A stretch of 7,002 nt of DNA, taken from Acidobacteriota bacterium. Its GTDB lineage: Bacteria > Acidobacteriota > Terriglobia > Terriglobales > Acidobacteriaceae. Shown here in pieces: positions 6,199 to 7,002 of this stretch. A program made the translations under genes and the position numbers. The notes under the pieces are model-generated. The model saw only the letters and a program-made list of their open reading frames with translations, had not been told where the DNA came from and searched no databases. The first letter of the stretch is position 1. Each line of letters opens with the position of its first letter. The stretch is taken from positions 1 to 7,002 of the forward strand of contig JAJXXG010000996.1 in NCBI GenBank assembly GCA_021781255.1. The letters run 5' to 3'.

Positions 6199-7002
6199 AT
6201 GGTGGCTGGTCCGGCAATGGAAGGAAAAGTCACCTTTCTGGGAACCGGTACTTCCATGGGTGTCCCCACCTTGGGGTGTGCATGTCCGGTGTGCACGTCA
6301 CACGATTCTCGTGATCGGCGGTTGCGGCCATCTCTTCTTATACAGTGGAACGCTGATGACCAACCACGTAGTGTGGTGATCGATACGGGACCAGATTTTC
6401 GCGAACAGGCTCTTCGCGTGGGGCTTGCGCGTGTGGATGCCGTGCTTTACACGCATAATCACGCAGACCATATCCTGGGGATGGATGATCTACGTCCGCT
6501 GAGCTTTGAGTCAGCGCGTCACGGAAGACAAATTCCGCTCTATGCTTCCGAAGAGACTTCCGAGGTGCTGCGGCGGGTCTATGACTACACTTTCGCGCCG
6601 GATGCAACCTACCCGAACCGAGCGCGGGTAACACTGGAGCCACTGCGCGAGCGAACAATCGTTCACGGAGTTGAATTTGCGAAGGTCCCATTGCTGCATG
6701 GAAGAATGAAAATTTCAGGATTCCGCTTTGGGCGAACTGCATATTTGACTGACGTGAGCACAATTCCTGAGGAGAGCTTCGCTCTGCTAGGGGGGCTGGA
6801 CTTTCTCATTGTGTCGGCCTTGCGGCGCAAACCTCATCCGAGCCATGCAACACTCGATCAGGCGGTTGGTTGGGCGCGTCGAATCGGTGCAAAGCAGACC
6901 TGGTTCACCCACATCGCGCACGATCTTGGACATGAGGAAACCAATCGCGAACTTCCTGAAGGAATGGCGCTGGCCTTCGATGGGTTAAGTTTTCAATCTG
7001 TA
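6199..7002 (+). CDS. PhnP-like MBL-fold metallo-hydrolase, 3' partial
   Basis: The frame runs open to the window end for 268 codons without a stop. I translated it by eye. It belongs to the metallo-beta-lactamase fold group of PhnP (COG1235-like). Near the N-terminus it has FLGTGTSMGVP (13-23), then CxCxxC (C27, C29, C32), which in PhnP helps bind a structural zinc. The metal motif is THNHADH (85-91: H86, H88, D90, H91). Further ligands are probably H167 (LLHG), D185 (YLTDVS) and H238 or H241 in THIAHDLGH (237-245). PhnP enzymes are cyclic phosphodiesterases; this substrate is unknown, and no phosphonate genes are nearby. The end (ELPEGMALAFDGLSF, 251-265) resembles the family C-terminus, so only a few residues are probably missing. 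ATG 6199 follows the DUF1844 TAA directly with AAGAG 4 nt upstream; ATG 6217 is an alternative. Confidence 0.9.
   Translation, partial: MVAGPAMEGKVTFLGTGTSMGVPTLGCACPVCTSHDSRDRRLRPSLLIQWNADDQPRSVVIDTGPDFREQALRVGLARVDAVLYTHNHADHILGMDDLRPLSFESARHGRQIPLYASEETSEVLRRVYDYTFAPDATYPNRARVTLEPLRERTIVHGVEFAKVPLLHGRMKISGFRFGRTAYLTDVSTIPEESFALLGGLDFLIVSALRRKPHPSHATLDQAVGWARRIGAKQTWFTHIAHDLGHEETNRELPEGMALAFDGLSFQSV

Noticed and set aside
6338..6763. 141-codon minus-strand frame over the MBL gene
   Set aside because: It is opposite the THNHADH metal site of a clear MBL gene; the product has no recognisable features.
1..7002. Mobile element, CRISPR array, phage, toxin-antitoxin or defence system
   Set aside because: I saw no transposase, integrase, spaced direct-repeat array, terminal inverted repeats, or tRNA-like cloverleaf in reading both strands by eye.

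Overview
The window is an ordinary-looking bacterial chromosome segment of moderate GC content. It has tightly packed genes, good Shine-Dalgarno sites in front of several of them, and no mobile elements, CRISPR arrays, tRNA or rRNA genes. The gene mix (AIM24-family protein, AI-2E/PerM-type permease, secreted HExxH peptidase, YgfZ-type protein, DUF1844 protein, PhnP-like metallo-beta-lactamase) and the protein style suggest an Acidobacteriota member of the Terriglobia type (Granulicella/Edaphobacter/Terriglobus-like). This placement is recognition from memory, not a database match.

Layout, left to right. (1) 2-646 (+): AIM24-family protein, cut at its N-terminus by the window edge. (2) 799-1806 (+): AI-2E-family multi-pass membrane protein, after a 152-bp spacer with small hairpins. 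(3) 1882-2601 (+): secreted protein of unknown function with four cysteines. (4) 2646-4319 (-): large secreted zinc metallopeptidase-like protein, convergent with gene 3 across a 44-bp gap that holds two perfect hairpins. (5) 4320-4451: divergent intergenic region with a consensus TATAAT pointing right. (6) 4452-7002 (+): a compact run of three genes, YgfZ-like folate-binding protein, DUF1844 protein and PhnP-like MBL hydrolase. The first gap is 22 bp, the second junction is stop-then-start (TAAATG), and the last gene runs off the right edge.

How they fit together: the three-gene run on the right looks like one transcription unit. YgfZ-family proteins act in iron-sulfur cluster maintenance with folate. 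DUF1844 has no known role, and the MBL protein is a predicted phosphodiesterase-type hydrolase, so any shared pathway is inference. The left part holds membrane and envelope functions (permease, two exported proteins) with no clear single pathway. I found no convincing new multi-gene system. The least described items are the exported peptidase, the four-cysteine exported protein, and the coupling of DUF1844 with YgfZ and the MBL enzyme.
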